Assembly (NCBI GenBank): GCA_963847965.1
Contig: CAWKCG010000027.1
Coordinates: 1-64,000, forward strand
Source: Palsa-504 sp963847965
Lineage (GTDB): Bacteria > Actinomycetota > Actinomycetes > Streptosporangiales > Streptosporangiaceae
DNA length: 64,000 nt
Reading direction: 5' to 3'
In this document: positions 50,107-60,100 of the stretch, piece after piece
Layout: each line of letters starts with the position of its first letter
Position numbering within the stretch: the first letter of the stretch is position 1
Notes under the pieces: model-generated
The model's database searches: none
What the model was told of the DNA's origin: nothing
Seen by the model: the letters and a program-made list of their open reading frames with translations, nothing else
Translations under genes and position numbers: made by a program

Positions 50107-51912
50107 GTGCGCAAGGTCCTCATCGCGAACCGCGGCGAGATCGCGGTGCGTGTCGTGCGGGCCTGCCGCGACGCCGGCCTGGCCAGCGTGGCCGTGTACG
50201 CCGAGCCGGATCTGGACGCGCTGCACGTCACGATGGCCGACGAGGCGTACTCGCTGGCCGGAGTGACCGGCCCGGAGACCTACCTGGACATCGACAAGAT
50301 CATCAAGGTGGGGCTGGAGTCCGGCGCGGACGCCGTGCACCCGGGCTACGGGTTCCTCGCGGAGAACGCCAGCTTCGCCCGGGCGGTCGTCGCGGCAGGC
50401 CTGACCTGGATCGGCCCGCCGCCGGACGCGATCGAGGCGCTCGGCGACAAGGTGCGCGCGCGGCACATCGCCCGCCAGGCCGGGGCGCCGCTCACCCCGG
50501 GCACGGCCGAGCCGGTGCGGGACGCCGAGGAGGTCAGGGCCTTCGGGCGCGAGTTCGGGTTCCCCGTCGCGATCAAGGCCGCGTTCGGCGGCGGCGGGCG
50601 CGGGCTGAAGGTGGCGTGGCGCGAGGAGGAGGTGGGCGACCTCTACGAGTCGGCGGTCCGCGAGGCCACCGCGGCGTTCGGCCGGGGCGAGTGCTTCGCC
50701 GAGCGGTACCTGGACCGGCCGCGGCACGTGGAGACGCAGTGCCTGGCCGACGCGTACGGCCACGTGGTGGTCGTCTCGACCAGGGACTGCTCGCTGCAGC
50801 GCAGGCACCAGAAGCTCGTCGAGGAGGCTCCGGCGCCGTTCTTGGAGGCGCGGCAGGTCGAGGTACTGTACCGCGCGTCGAAGGAGATCCTCCGGCTGGC
50901 GGGGTACGTGGGCGCGGGCACCTGCGAGTTCCTCGTCGGGCAGGACGGCACGATCAGCTTCCTCGAGGTCAATACCCGGCTGCAGGTCGAGCATCCGGTC
51001 AGCGAGGAGATCACGGGCCTCGACCTGGTGCGCGAGATGTTCCGCATCGCCGACGGCGCGCCGCTCGGCTACGACGACCCGCCGGCCAGGGGGCATTCGA
51101 TCGAGTTCCGGATCAACGCCGAGGACCCCGGCCGGAACTTCCTGCCGGCCCCGGGCACGATCACCACCTGGAGCCCCCCGTCGGGGCCGGGGGTCAGGCT
51201 TGACTCCGGGTACGCGAGCGGTCAAACGGTCCCGCAGGTGTTCGACTCGCTGATCGCCAAGCTGATCGTGACGGGGGCCAGCCGCACCCAGGCGCTGCAG
51301 CGGGCCGCCCGCGCGCTGGCTGAGTTCGAGGTCGGCGGGATGCCCACGGTGCTGCCCTTCCACCGGGCCGTGGCGGTCGACCCGGCGTTCGCCGGCGAGC
51401 CGCTGCGGGTGCACACCCGCTGGATCGAGACCGAATTCGCCGCCGCGATGCCCACCCAGGCGCCCGCCGAGACGGCCGCGGCGCCGGACCGGGAGGCAAT
51501 CACGGTCGAGGTGGGCGGGAAACGCCTCGAGGTGGTTGTTCCCCGGGGGAGTACGGGGGCGACGGTTCCCGCGCGTGAGCGGGGGCCGAGGGGGCCAGGG
51601 GGGCTTGGGGGGCCGAGGGGGCCAGGGGGGCCGAGGGGGTTTGGGGGGAAAGGCTTCCCCCCAAGATCGGGGGGTTCCGGGGGGTCGTCCCCCCGGGCTA
51701 GCACGGTGGTAAGTCCCATGCAGGGCACGATCGTCAAGATCGCGGTCGCGGACGGGGAGCGGGTGTCGGCCGGCGACGTGATCGTGGTCCTCGAGGCGAT
51801 GAAGATGGAGCAGCCGCTGACCGCGCACAAGGACGGCACGGTTACCGGCCTCGCGGTGACCGTGGGCCAGACGGTCGCGGCCGGCGCGCCCATCTGCGAG
51901 CTCAAGGATTAA
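50107..51912 (+). CDS. Acyl-CoA carboxylase alpha subunit (biotin carboxylase plus BCCP)
   Basis: A 601-residue subunit that carboxylates its own biotin and serves acetyl- or propionyl-CoA carboxylase. The biotin carboxylase domain runs from KVLIANRGEIAVRVVRACR, with AVHPGYGFLAENA, AFGGGGRGLKV, RDCSLQRRHQKLVEEAPAP and FLEVNTRLQVEHPVSEEITG. The BCCP domain is at the end with VLEAMKMEQPL, the Lys being biotinylated. Between them lies a ~55-residue Gly/Arg/Pro linker encoded by the G-tract repeat element, here in frame. AccA2/AccA3-type; the exact acyl-CoA depends on a beta subunit not in the window. Confidence 0.92.
   Translation: MRKVLIANRGEIAVRVVRACRDAGLASVAVYAEPDLDALHVTMADEAYSLAGVTGPETYLDIDKIIKVGLESGADAVHPGYGFLAENASFARAVVAAGLTWIGPPPDAIEALGDKVRARHIARQAGAPLTPGTAEPVRDAEEVRAFGREFGFPVAIKAAFGGGGRGLKVAWREEEVGDLYESAVREATAAFGRGECFAERYLDRPRHVETQCLADAYGHVVVVSTRDCSLQRRHQKLVEEAPAPFLEARQVEVLYRASKEILRLAGYVGAGTCEFLVGQDGTISFLEVNTRLQVEHPVSEEITGLDLVREMFRIADGAPLGYDDPPARGHSIEFRINAEDPGRNFLPAPGTITTWSPPSGPGVRLDSGYASGQTVPQVFDSLIAKLIVTGASRTQALQRAARALAEFEVGGMPTVLPFHRAVAVDPAFAGEPLRVHTRWIETEFAAAMPTQAPAETAAAPDREAITVEVGGKRLEVVVPRGSTGATVPARERGPRGPGGLGGPRGPGGPRGFGGKGFPPRSGGSGGSSPRASTVVSPMQGTIVKIAVADGERVSAGDVIVVLEAMKMEQPLTAHKDGTVTGLAVTVGQTVAAGAPICELKD
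51540..51703 (+). repeat. G-tract hairpin repeat element, copy 3 (in-frame linker of the carboxylase)
   Basis: Repeated GGGGGCCGA/GGGGGCCA-type runs end with GGGGGGTTCC and the hairpin CCGGGGGGTCGTCCCCCCGG followed by GCTAGC. The terminal part is almost identical to copy 1. It is read as the flexible linker between the biotin carboxylase and carrier domains. Confidence 0.75.
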
Positions 51913-51925
51913 GGACTGAGGTGCG

Positions 51926-52267
51926 ATGGCCAGGCTCCCCGGGGATCCGAGCGCGGGGCGGAAGATGCTGTTCGCGCTCGGCGTCCGGCTGCCGGACCGT
52001 TATCGGCAGTGGGTGCGGCACGAGCTGACGGACGCCGGGTGGCGGAGCCGGCTGACGCTGCGTCACCTGCTCGTCATGCTGCCCATTGCCGCCGCGCTCG
52101 CCGCGCTCCCCGGCGCGCTGTGGATCCACATCGCGGTGCCCGCGCTGTTCCTGATCTGCAGCGTGGGCATCGTCGCGATGTACGCCGACGACATCCGCGT
52201 CTCCAGGCTGCGCCGCTACGGGCTCGAGGCGCCAAACGACCCCGACCTGGGCCGGCCCTCGCACTGA
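51926..52267 (+). CDS. DUF5313-like small membrane protein
   Basis: A 113-residue protein. LGVRLPDRYRQWVRHELTDAGWRSR is followed by two membrane helices (LLVMLPIAAALAALPGALWI, VPALFLICSVGIVAMYADDI) and RVSRLRRYGL. This matches small mycobacterial DUF5313 membrane proteins; the function is unknown. It begins 13 nt after the carboxylase gene and is probably co-transcribed. Confidence 0.75.
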   Translation: MARLPGDPSAGRKMLFALGVRLPDRYRQWVRHELTDAGWRSRLTLRHLLVMLPIAAALAALPGALWIHIAVPALFLICSVGIVAMYADDIRVSRLRRYGLEAPNDPDLGRPSH

Positions 52268-52295
52268 GGACCGCCCAGGCCGGGGTGACGCGCGA

Positions 52296-52907
52296 TCAGT
52301 GGATCCAGTGCAGGCCCGGTACGAGCTGAGGGACCCGCCGGCGGTAGCCAGGGTAATCGTCGGGGAATTCGGCCAGCATGAGGCGTTCCTCGATGTGGAG
52401 CTTGATCTCGACCAGCACGATATACACGGGGAAGGCGACGATCCAGCGCCCGGCCCCGGCCAGCAGGGTGCTACCGAGCAGCATGCTCAGCATCCCGGTG
52501 TAAATGGGGTGCCTGGTGACGGCGTAGGGACCGCCGGTGCGCAGCTTGTGCTCCTGCTTGACCGTGGGCGAGGCGCTCCACATCACGCCCAGCGTGAGCC
52601 TGGCCCAGACGGTGAACGCCGCGGCGGCCGCCAGGATGGCCAGCCCCAGGAGGCGAACCCAGGGCGTGTGCACCGCCAGGGAGTCCAGGTCGGCCTTGGG
52701 TACGGCGAAGTCCACCGCGAGCACGATGAGCAGGCCGAGCGAGGTCCCGGCCCACGTTACGCGGGAGCGCTCCGCGGGGGCCTGAGGCTCCCAGAAGATC
52801 GCGGCGGCGAGCCAGGTCAGGGCGACGGCGCCCCAGCACGCCGCGAGGCCGATCACGGTAAGCATTGTCCACTGGTGTGCCGTCATCTCGATCACCTTGC
52901 CCTTCAT
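52296..52907 (-). CDS. Isoprenylcysteine carboxyl methyltransferase-like (ICMT/PEMT) membrane protein
   Basis: A 203-residue integral membrane protein with four to five helices. The C-terminal cofactor region GGPYAVTRHPIYTGMLSMLLG and EERLMLAEFPDDYPGYRRRVPQLVPG is characteristic of the ICMT / phospholipid methyltransferase family. Bacteria have no prenylated proteins, so the substrate is unknown (possibly a lipid). A repeated 19-bp operator candidate is directly upstream, suggesting it is tightly regulated. Confidence 0.8.
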   Translation of the reverse strand: MKGKVIEMTAHQWTMLTVIGLAACWGAVALTWLAAAIFWEPQAPAERSRVTWAGTSLGLLIVLAVDFAVPKADLDSLAVHTPWVRLLGLAILAAAAAFTVWARLTLGVMWSASPTVKQEHKLRTGGPYAVTRHPIYTGMLSMLLGSTLLAGAGRWIVAFPVYIVLVEIKLHIEERLMLAEFPDDYPGYRRRVPQLVPGLHWIH

Positions 52908-52924
52908 CCGGACCGTTTCCGTAT

Positions 52925-52971
52925 GATGTCAAGGTACCTTTACATATCTCGCGATGTCAAGCAGCCTTTAC
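52925..52971 (-). promoter_or_regulatory. Direct-repeat operator upstream of the ICMT-like gene
   Basis: GATGTCAAG-N3-CCTTTAC occurs at 52925-52943 and 52953-52971, 28 bp apart, in an AT-rich patch. Read on the coding strand each copy is GTAAAGG-N3-CTTGACATC and contains a TTGACA -35 box. A GTAAA/TTTAC pair in the flank extends the pattern. Repressor identity unknown. Confidence 0.55.
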
Positions 52972-52987
52972 GTAAAACATACTTTAC

Positions 52988-53095
52988 TTTGCGGCGGGGG
53001 TCCAGGGTGTCTTTGCGGCGGGTCCAGGGTGTCTTTGGAGCGGGGGTCCAGGGTGTCTTTGGGGCGGAGGTCTAACGCGTCTTTAGGCCGGGCCG
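52988..53095. repeat. Tandem repeat of GGGTCCAGGGTGTCTTTG-type units
   Basis: Four to five degenerate copies of about 22-24 bp (GCGGGGGTCCAGGGTGTCTT, then shortened and diverged copies) fill the gap between the ICMT promoter and the lpdA 3' end. Not coding. Copy number probably varies between strains. Confidence 0.75.
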
Positions 53096-53099
53096 GGGT

Positions 53100-54482
53100 C
53101 TAAGGAATGTCGGGGGTGAACTCCATCAGCTTCCTGGCGGCCTCGGTGAGGCTGCCGGACAGGGAGGGGTAGACCGCGAAGGTCTGGGCCAGTTGCTCGA
53201 CGGTGAGGCGCTGCTCGACGGCGATGGACACGGCGAGGATCAGTTCGCTGGCGCGCGGCGCGACGACCACGCCGCCGAGGATCACGCCGGTGCCGGGACT
53301 GGACAGCAGCTTCACGAAGCCGTCGGTCACCCCGGCCATCTTGGCCCGCGGGTTGGTGGCCAGCGGCAGCTTGAGCACCCGGGCCGAGACCTCGCCCGCG
53401 GTGACCGCGCGCTGGGTCAAGCCGATGGTGGCGATCTCGGGGTCAGTGAAGATCGTGGCGGCGACGTGGTCGAGCCGGATCGGGTGGACCGCCTCGCCGA
53501 GCGCGTGCCACATCGCGATCCGGCCCTGCATGGCCGCGACCGAGGCCAGCATCATCACGCCGGTGCAGTCCCCGGCCGCGTAGACGCCCGGCACCGACGT
53601 CCGGGACACGCGGTCGACGTGGATGAACCCGTGGGCGTCGACCTTGACCCCGGCCTCGTCGAGCCCGCAGCCTTCGGTCCGCGGGATCATGCCCACGGTG
53701 AGCAGGCAGTGGCTGCCTGCCAGCTTCCTGTCGTCGTCTAGGGTCACGGTGACGCCATCCCCGTCGCGGCTCACGCCTTTCGCCCGCGAACGGCCGAGGA
53801 CCGTCATCCCGCGGCGGCGGAAGACGTCCTCGATGTGGCTGGCCGCGTCCTCGTCCTCCTGCGGCAGCACCCGGTCCCGCGAGGACACCAGGGTGACCCG
53901 CGAGCCGAGCGCCTGGTAGGCGCTGGCGAACTCGGCCCCGGTCACGCCCGAGCCGACCACGATCAGGTCCCTGGGCAGCTCGGTCAGGTCGTAGAGCTGC
54001 CGCCAGTTCAGGATGCGCTCCCCGTCGGGCTCTGACCCGGGCAGCACGCGGGGCATCGCGCCGGTGGCGATCAGGATCGCGTCCGCCCTGATCTCCTCAT
54101 CGCCCGCCCGGACCGTTCCCTGGCCGGCCAGGCGGCCGTGGGCGTTGATCACCCTGACGCCTTCGGCCGCGACCCTGGCGGTGATGTCGCGGGACTGCGC
54201 CCGGGCCAGGTTGGTGACCCGTTCGTACAGGCGGGCGGCGTTGACGGTGGCCAGCCCGCCGGTGGCGATGCCGAGCCCGGCGGCCCGGTTCAGCAGTGTC
54301 ATCGCGTTGGACGTCTCGATGAGCGACTTGGAGGGCACGCAGTCGGTGAGCACGCAGGCCCCGCCGAGGCCGTCGGAATCGACGAGGGTCACCTCGGCGC
54401 CGAGCTGGGCCGCGACGAGGGCGGCCTCGTAACCGCCCGGCCCGCCGCCGAGGATCGCGATGGTCTGGCGTGACAGGGTCAC
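53100..54482 (-). CDS. lpdA: NAD(P)H-quinone dehydrogenase, LpdA-type flavoprotein
   Basis: A 460-residue pyridine nucleotide-disulfide reductase-fold flavoprotein. FAD site AILGGGPGGYEAALVAAQLG, then GGACVLTDCVPSKSL with both cysteines, NAD(P) site LIVVGSGVTGAEFASAYQALG, and VYAAGDCTGVMMLASVAAMQG. The C-terminus lacks the HAHPT motif of lipoamide dehydrogenase (FAVYPSLSGSLTEAARKL instead), so it is the LpdA quinone-reductase type known from mycobacteria rather than a true Lpd. The neighbours to the right match the mycobacterial order. Confidence 0.9.
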   Translation of the reverse strand: MTLSRQTIAILGGGPGGYEAALVAAQLGAEVTLVDSDGLGGACVLTDCVPSKSLIETSNAMTLLNRAAGLGIATGGLATVNAARLYERVTNLARAQSRDITARVAAEGVRVINAHGRLAGQGTVRAGDEEIRADAILIATGAMPRVLPGSEPDGERILNWRQLYDLTELPRDLIVVGSGVTGAEFASAYQALGSRVTLVSSRDRVLPQEDEDAASHIEDVFRRRGMTVLGRSRAKGVSRDGDGVTVTLDDDRKLAGSHCLLTVGMIPRTEGCGLDEAGVKVDAHGFIHVDRVSRTSVPGVYAAGDCTGVMMLASVAAMQGRIAMWHALGEAVHPIRLDHVAATIFTDPEIATIGLTQRAVTAGEVSARVLKLPLATNPRAKMAGVTDGFVKLLSSPGTGVILGGVVVAPRASELILAVSIAVEQRLTVEQLAQTFAVYPSLSGSLTEAARKLMEFTPDIP

Positions 54483-54563
54483 GATTGGTCATTCTCCCCC
54501 TGCGCTGATCGCGGTTGGGTATCGGGCGCGGCGTTCCGCGGCGGGACGCCGTACGCTGCCCCC

Positions 54564-55046
54564 GTGGCACTGTACGCGGCCTACGGCAGCAACATGGACC
54601 CCGAGCAGATGCTCGTGCGCTGCCCGCATTCACCGCAACGGGGAACCGGCTGGCTGGAAGGATGGCGGCTGACGTTCGGCGGGGAGGACATCGGCTGGGA
54701 CGGAGCGCTCGCCACGGTCGTCGAGGAGCCCGGGTCTCGGGTGTTCGTCGTGCTGTACGACATGTTCGAGATCGACGAGAAGGAACTCGACAACTGGGAC
54801 GGCGTTACGCTCGGCTACTACCGCAAGGCCAAGGTCCGCGTGCAGGCCCTCGAAGGGGACGTGCTGGCCTGGCTGTACGTGCTCAACTTCTACGAGGGCG
54901 GGCTGCCGTCGGCGAGGAACGTCGGGATCCTGGCCGACAGCGCGGAGAAGGCGGGGGCCCCGGCCGATTACGTGAAGGGGCTTCGGGAGCTGCCGTGCGC
55001 CAAGATGGGCGACTCGAACGCGCGGGTAGAGCCGCCCTGGACCTAG
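54564..55046 (+). CDS. Gamma-glutamylcyclotransferase-like protein
   Basis: A 160-residue protein beginning ALYAAYGSNMDPEQMLVRCP, the YGSN substrate loop of the GGCT-like fold, with LYDMFEIDEKELDNWDGV containing the family's acidic residue and YVLNFYEGGLPS later. It lies divergent to lpdA as in mycobacteria. Substrate not established. Confidence 0.82.
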   Translation: MALYAAYGSNMDPEQMLVRCPHSPQRGTGWLEGWRLTFGGEDIGWDGALATVVEEPGSRVFVVLYDMFEIDEKELDNWDGVTLGYYRKAKVRVQALEGDVLAWLYVLNFYEGGLPSARNVGILADSAEKAGAPADYVKGLRELPCAKMGDSNARVEPPWT

Positions 55047-55149
55047 CGGCCGGGCGGACGCGGCCTCAGCCGAACGGGCGGGGCGCGGTCGATGAGCGGG
55101 CGGGACGCGGCCTGAGGGGAGCGCGGTCCACGGCCGGGCGGACGCGGCC

Positions 55150-55968
55150 TCAGGCGAGGCAGACCACCAGCAGGATCAGCGCGGGGATGACGATCGCCAG
55201 GATGGCCGGCCAGCTCCAGGTGCTGGTCGGCGACGCAGGCACGCTGATGATGCCGGGACTTCCCATGGTCCCGACGGTGGCCTCGGCGGCCTCGACCCGG
55301 GCGGCTGGCGAGGTGCCGTTCGCGGTGCCGGACCCGGCGATCGGCACGGTGCCGCTCGCCCAGACCGCCTCGGCCTGGGCGGCGGTCGCGCGCTCGTTGA
55401 GCGTCTTGACGACCTTCTCCGCCTCCGCCTCGGACGACGCGCCCGCGCTGCTGGCCGGAGTGCCGTAGGGCAGGCCGAAGGGCGATCGGCGGCCCCGGGA
55501 CGCGCGGCGGGTCCTGGCGTCGGCTGCGAACTGGCGCCGACGCGAGTAGTGCACAGCCCACGAGGTGATGATCTTGGAGCGGCCCTTGGTGCCCGGCGGC
55601 ACCCCGACCTGGGAACCCCAGTCGCAGTGCACCCGCAGCACGTCGATCAGGTCGACCTTGGATATCGAGGCCCAGGTGATCCGGTGATCCCGGAGCGGGT
55701 TCCTGACGGTCACCCCGTCAGCGTCCGCGATGACCCTGGGCCGCTGCGCGGTGGTGTAGGCGATCCCCGTGACCAGCAGCAGGAGCGCCGCCGCGACCGC
55801 GGACAGGTGATCCCGGCCCTGGACGGCGATGTCGATCCAGTTGGCCACGGCGAAGAGCAGCCATACCACCCAGACGACCAGGGCGGTCGGCGAACGGAAG
55901 GTCTGCACCTGGCCAGCCTGGCCCTGGGAGCGCCGGGCCCGGCGCGGCCGGGCGGAGTCAGGAGCCAT
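55150..55968 (-). CDS. Membrane protein with bacterial PH domain
   Basis: About 272 residues. Two membrane helices near the N-terminus (ALVVWVVWLLFAVANWIDIA, AAALLLLVTGIAYTTA) lead into RPRVIADADGVTVRNPLRDHRITWASISKVDL, typical of the bacterial PH_6 domain. A low-complexity Ala/Ser/Glu region and a C-terminal helix (PAILAIVIPALILLVVCL) follow. The ATG at 55968 is preferred over 56016 because the extra 16 residues are not domain-like. Function unknown; common in actinobacteria. Confidence 0.75.
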   Translation of the reverse strand: MAPDSARPRRARRSQGQAGQVQTFRSPTALVVWVVWLLFAVANWIDIAVQGRDHLSAVAAALLLLVTGIAYTTAQRPRVIADADGVTVRNPLRDHRITWASISKVDLIDVLRVHCDWGSQVGVPPGTKGRSKIITSWAVHYSRRRQFAADARTRRASRGRRSPFGLPYGTPASSAGASSEAEAEKVVKTLNERATAAQAEAVWASGTVPIAGSGTANGTSPAARVEAAEATVGTMGSPGIISVPASPTSTWSWPAILAIVIPALILLVVCLA

Positions 55969-56030
55969 GCTGCCGCACTTTCCACGATGGATCCGCCCCG
56001 GTAACGGCGGATTCATCTAGCCTAACCGCC

Positions 56031-57281
56031 CTAGGCGCCGGTGACACCCGGCAGCGGCTGGGCGACCATCGCGCCGTCGTCCCACAGGGCGTTGATCGCG
56101 GTGGCCGCCATCACGCGCACACCCACGCCGATGGCCCGCTCGTCCACGTCGAAGGTCGGCTGGTGCAGGTCGTGCGAGACGACCGAGCCAGGGACCCGGG
56201 TGCCGAGCCTGGCCAGCGCGCCGGGGACCGATTCCAGGTACCAGGCGAAGTCCTCGCCGCCGAGGCTCTGCGGACTCTGGACAACTGAGCCCGCGCCTAG
56301 CACGTCCAGCGCCGCGGCGGCGATCATGGCCGCGCTGGCCTGGTCGTTGACCGTGGGCGGCACGGAGCGCCGGTAGCTCAGCTCGGCGTTCACGCCGTAC
56401 GCGGCGGCGATCGAGTCGACGATCCCCTTGAGCAGGTCGGGTGCGCTGTGCCAGGCCTCGTCGTCCAGGCAGCGGACGGTCCCCTCGGCGACCCCGCTGT
56501 CGGGGATCGCGTTGGGCGCGGTCCCCGCGCTGATCCGGCCCCAGACCAGGCTGAGGCTGGACCGCGGGTCGACCCGCCGCGACAGCGCCGCAGGCACGTC
56601 GGTGACGATCTTGGCGAGCGCGTACACCAGGTCCGCGGTCAGGTGCGGCCGGGCGGTGTGCCCACCGGGCCCCGACAGCTTCACCTCGACCTTGTCGCAG
56701 GCGGCGGTGATCGCGCCGGAGCGCACGCCGAGCTGCCCGGCGTCCAGCCGAGGGTCGCAGTGCAGGGCGAAGATGCGGCCGACGGGGGCGAGGGCGTCGG
56801 CCTCGATCACGTCGAGCGCGCCGGTCGCGGTCTCCTCCGCCGGCTGGAAGATGAGCCTGACCCGACCAGGAAGCTGGCCGTCGGCGCCCTGGGCGGCCAG
56901 GAACAGGGCCGCGCCGGTCAGTACGGTGACGTGCACGTCGTGGCCGCACGCGTGGCAGACGTTCGTCACCGTCGAACCGTAGGGGACGTCCTTCTCGTCG
57001 GCCATTGGGAGCGCGTCGAGGTCTGCGCGGAGGGCTACCACCGGTCGTTCGGCATAAGAATTTTGGTCAGAGCCGATGTCGACGTACAGGCCGGTGCCCT
57101 TAGGGAAGATCACCGGGCGAAGGCCCGCCGCGGCCAGGCGCAGCGCGACCCGGCGGGTGGTGCGGTACTCGGCGTGCGCGAGCTCAGGGTGCATGTGCAG
57201 GTCGCGGCGGAACTCGATGAGCTCGTCGGAATTCTCGGCCAGGAACGCGTCCAGATCCGCGGCTAGGTCATTACCTGCCAT
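56031..57281 (-). CDS. M20-family amidohydrolase (AmiA1-like)
   Basis: About 416 residues. FRRDLHMHPELAHAEYRTT, LRADLDALPM, NVCHACGHDVHVTVL, IFQPAEETATGALDVI and the late SLGGEDFAWYLE / SHDLHQPTFDVDE hold the metal ligands and the catalytic Glu of M20D amidohydrolases. Likely N-acyl amino acid or related amide hydrolysis. The ATG at 57281 overlaps the end of the upstream ligase gene by 11 nt. Confidence 0.9.
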   Translation of the reverse strand: MAGNDLAADLDAFLAENSDELIEFRRDLHMHPELAHAEYRTTRRVALRLAAAGLRPVIFPKGTGLYVDIGSDQNSYAERPVVALRADLDALPMADEKDVPYGSTVTNVCHACGHDVHVTVLTGAALFLAAQGADGQLPGRVRLIFQPAEETATGALDVIEADALAPVGRIFALHCDPRLDAGQLGVRSGAITAACDKVEVKLSGPGGHTARPHLTADLVYALAKIVTDVPAALSRRVDPRSSLSLVWGRISAGTAPNAIPDSGVAEGTVRCLDDEAWHSAPDLLKGIVDSIAAAYGVNAELSYRRSVPPTVNDQASAAMIAAAALDVLGAGSVVQSPQSLGGEDFAWYLESVPGALARLGTRVPGSVVSHDLHQPTFDVDERAIGVGVRVMAATAINALWDDGAMVAQPLPGVTGA

Positions 57282-58434
57282 GCCCACCATCCCCGTGCGT
57301 GCAGAATCTGTTGTCCGCGAACTCGGTCACCAGGGCGTCGACCACGCTCGCTAGGTCCCCTGTGCGTGCGTAGACGGCCCTCTGCCGCTCGTAAGAGGCT
57401 CCGTGCTCGAGCACCTCGAAGGCCACGGACAGTTCCTCGAGGCAACCCAGCCTCAAGGCTACCGGCTCGAGCTCGTGGAGGAGCTCAAAAAGCTCGTCGC
57501 GGAGCGGCGCCGTGGCGCCGGCCTCGTCAGTGATCACGACCGCATCCAGCCCGTACCGCGCCGCGCGCCACTTGTTGTCCATGACCACCCAGGAGGACGG
57601 GGACGGCAGCGTATAGCCCCGGTCCAGCTGGGTGTCGAAGAGCTGGACCAGGCACTGCGAGAGCGCGGCGACCATGCCGACCTCGCGGAGCGTCGGCACG
57701 CCGTCGAACATGCGGATCTCGACGGTGCCGAAGTCCGGGTGCGGCCTGATGTCCCACCAGACCTCCTTGATGCTGCGGATCGTCCCCGCGCGCAGCAGGG
57801 TGTCCATGTAGTCCTCGAACTGTCTCCAGTCCGCCAGCCGGTGCGGCGGCCCGGCCGTCGGCAGCGCGCCGAAGGTTACCGCCCGGCTGGAGGCGAGCCC
57901 CGTGTCATACCCGCACCAGAACGGGCTCGACGCGGTTATCGCGAGAAAATGCGGTAGGTAAGCGGCGAGGGCATTGATGATCGGAATCGCCTTGCGCCCA
58001 TGCCGAATACCCACGTGGACGTGCACGCCGAAGGTCTGAATCCGGCGGGCAAGCCACTGCAATTGTTCAACAAGCTCCGCATAGCGCTGGATAGGCGCCA
58101 TCGTCGCGTCACGCCAGTCACTCACCGGGTGGGTCCCGGCGCATGCCAATAGGATACCGTGCTCGGCCGCCATCCGCTGGAGATCGCTGATGGTCCTGGC
58201 CAGGTCCTGTTTCGCTTCCGAGACCGTGCTGCAAATGCCGGTGACCACCTCAAGGGTGGACTGCATCAGCTCGTGGCGGATGTGGGGATGCTCGCCCGTG
58301 TCGGCTGCCACCGGGAGTTCGGCCAGCAGCTTGCCCGCCTCCTGGCGGAGCATCCTGGTCTCGTTGTCGATTAGCTGAACCTCCCATTCGACGCCGAGCG
58401 TCGCGCCGTGAGAGGGATTCCACTCGATAGCCAT
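57271..58434 (-). CDS. YbdK-type glutamate-cysteine ligase (carboxylate-amine ligase)
   Basis: A 387-residue GCS2-family enzyme: TLGVEWEVQLIDNETR, HELMQSTLEVVTGIC, THPVSDW, GVHVHVGIRHGRKAI and FGTVEIRMFDGVPTLREVG. The reaction is ATP-dependent joining of glutamate (or a similar acid) to an amine; many actinobacteria that use mycothiol keep such homologues of uncertain substrate. Translationally coupled to the M20 amidohydrolase that follows, so a ligase/hydrolase pair on related amides is conceivable. Confidence 0.88.
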   Translation of the reverse strand: MAIEWNPSHGATLGVEWEVQLIDNETRMLRQEAGKLLAELPVAADTGEHPHIRHELMQSTLEVVTGICSTVSEAKQDLARTISDLQRMAAEHGILLACAGTHPVSDWRDATMAPIQRYAELVEQLQWLARRIQTFGVHVHVGIRHGRKAIPIINALAAYLPHFLAITASSPFWCGYDTGLASSRAVTFGALPTAGPPHRLADWRQFEDYMDTLLRAGTIRSIKEVWWDIRPHPDFGTVEIRMFDGVPTLREVGMVAALSQCLVQLFDTQLDRGYTLPSPSSWVVMDNKWRAARYGLDAVVITDEAGATAPLRDELFELLHELEPVALRLGCLEELSVAFEVLEHGASYERQRAVYARTGDLASVVDALVTEFADNRFCTHGDGGHGR

Positions 58435-58466
58435 GGCGGCCTCCAGTCCCCGGAATATTCAGGCGG

Positions 58467-60044
<1,578 letters not shown>

Positions 60045-60100
60045 ATGCCCAGGTTACTTCGAGGTAGGGTAGTCCACCCAGGACGGGAGCTCGCAGGCTC

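Noticed and set aside
50039..50266. Short ORF starting MRMSLHSLGINRHSR before the carboxylase
   Set aside because: It looks like actinobacterial leader-type peptides but has no early stop and runs deep into the carboxylase gene in another frame.
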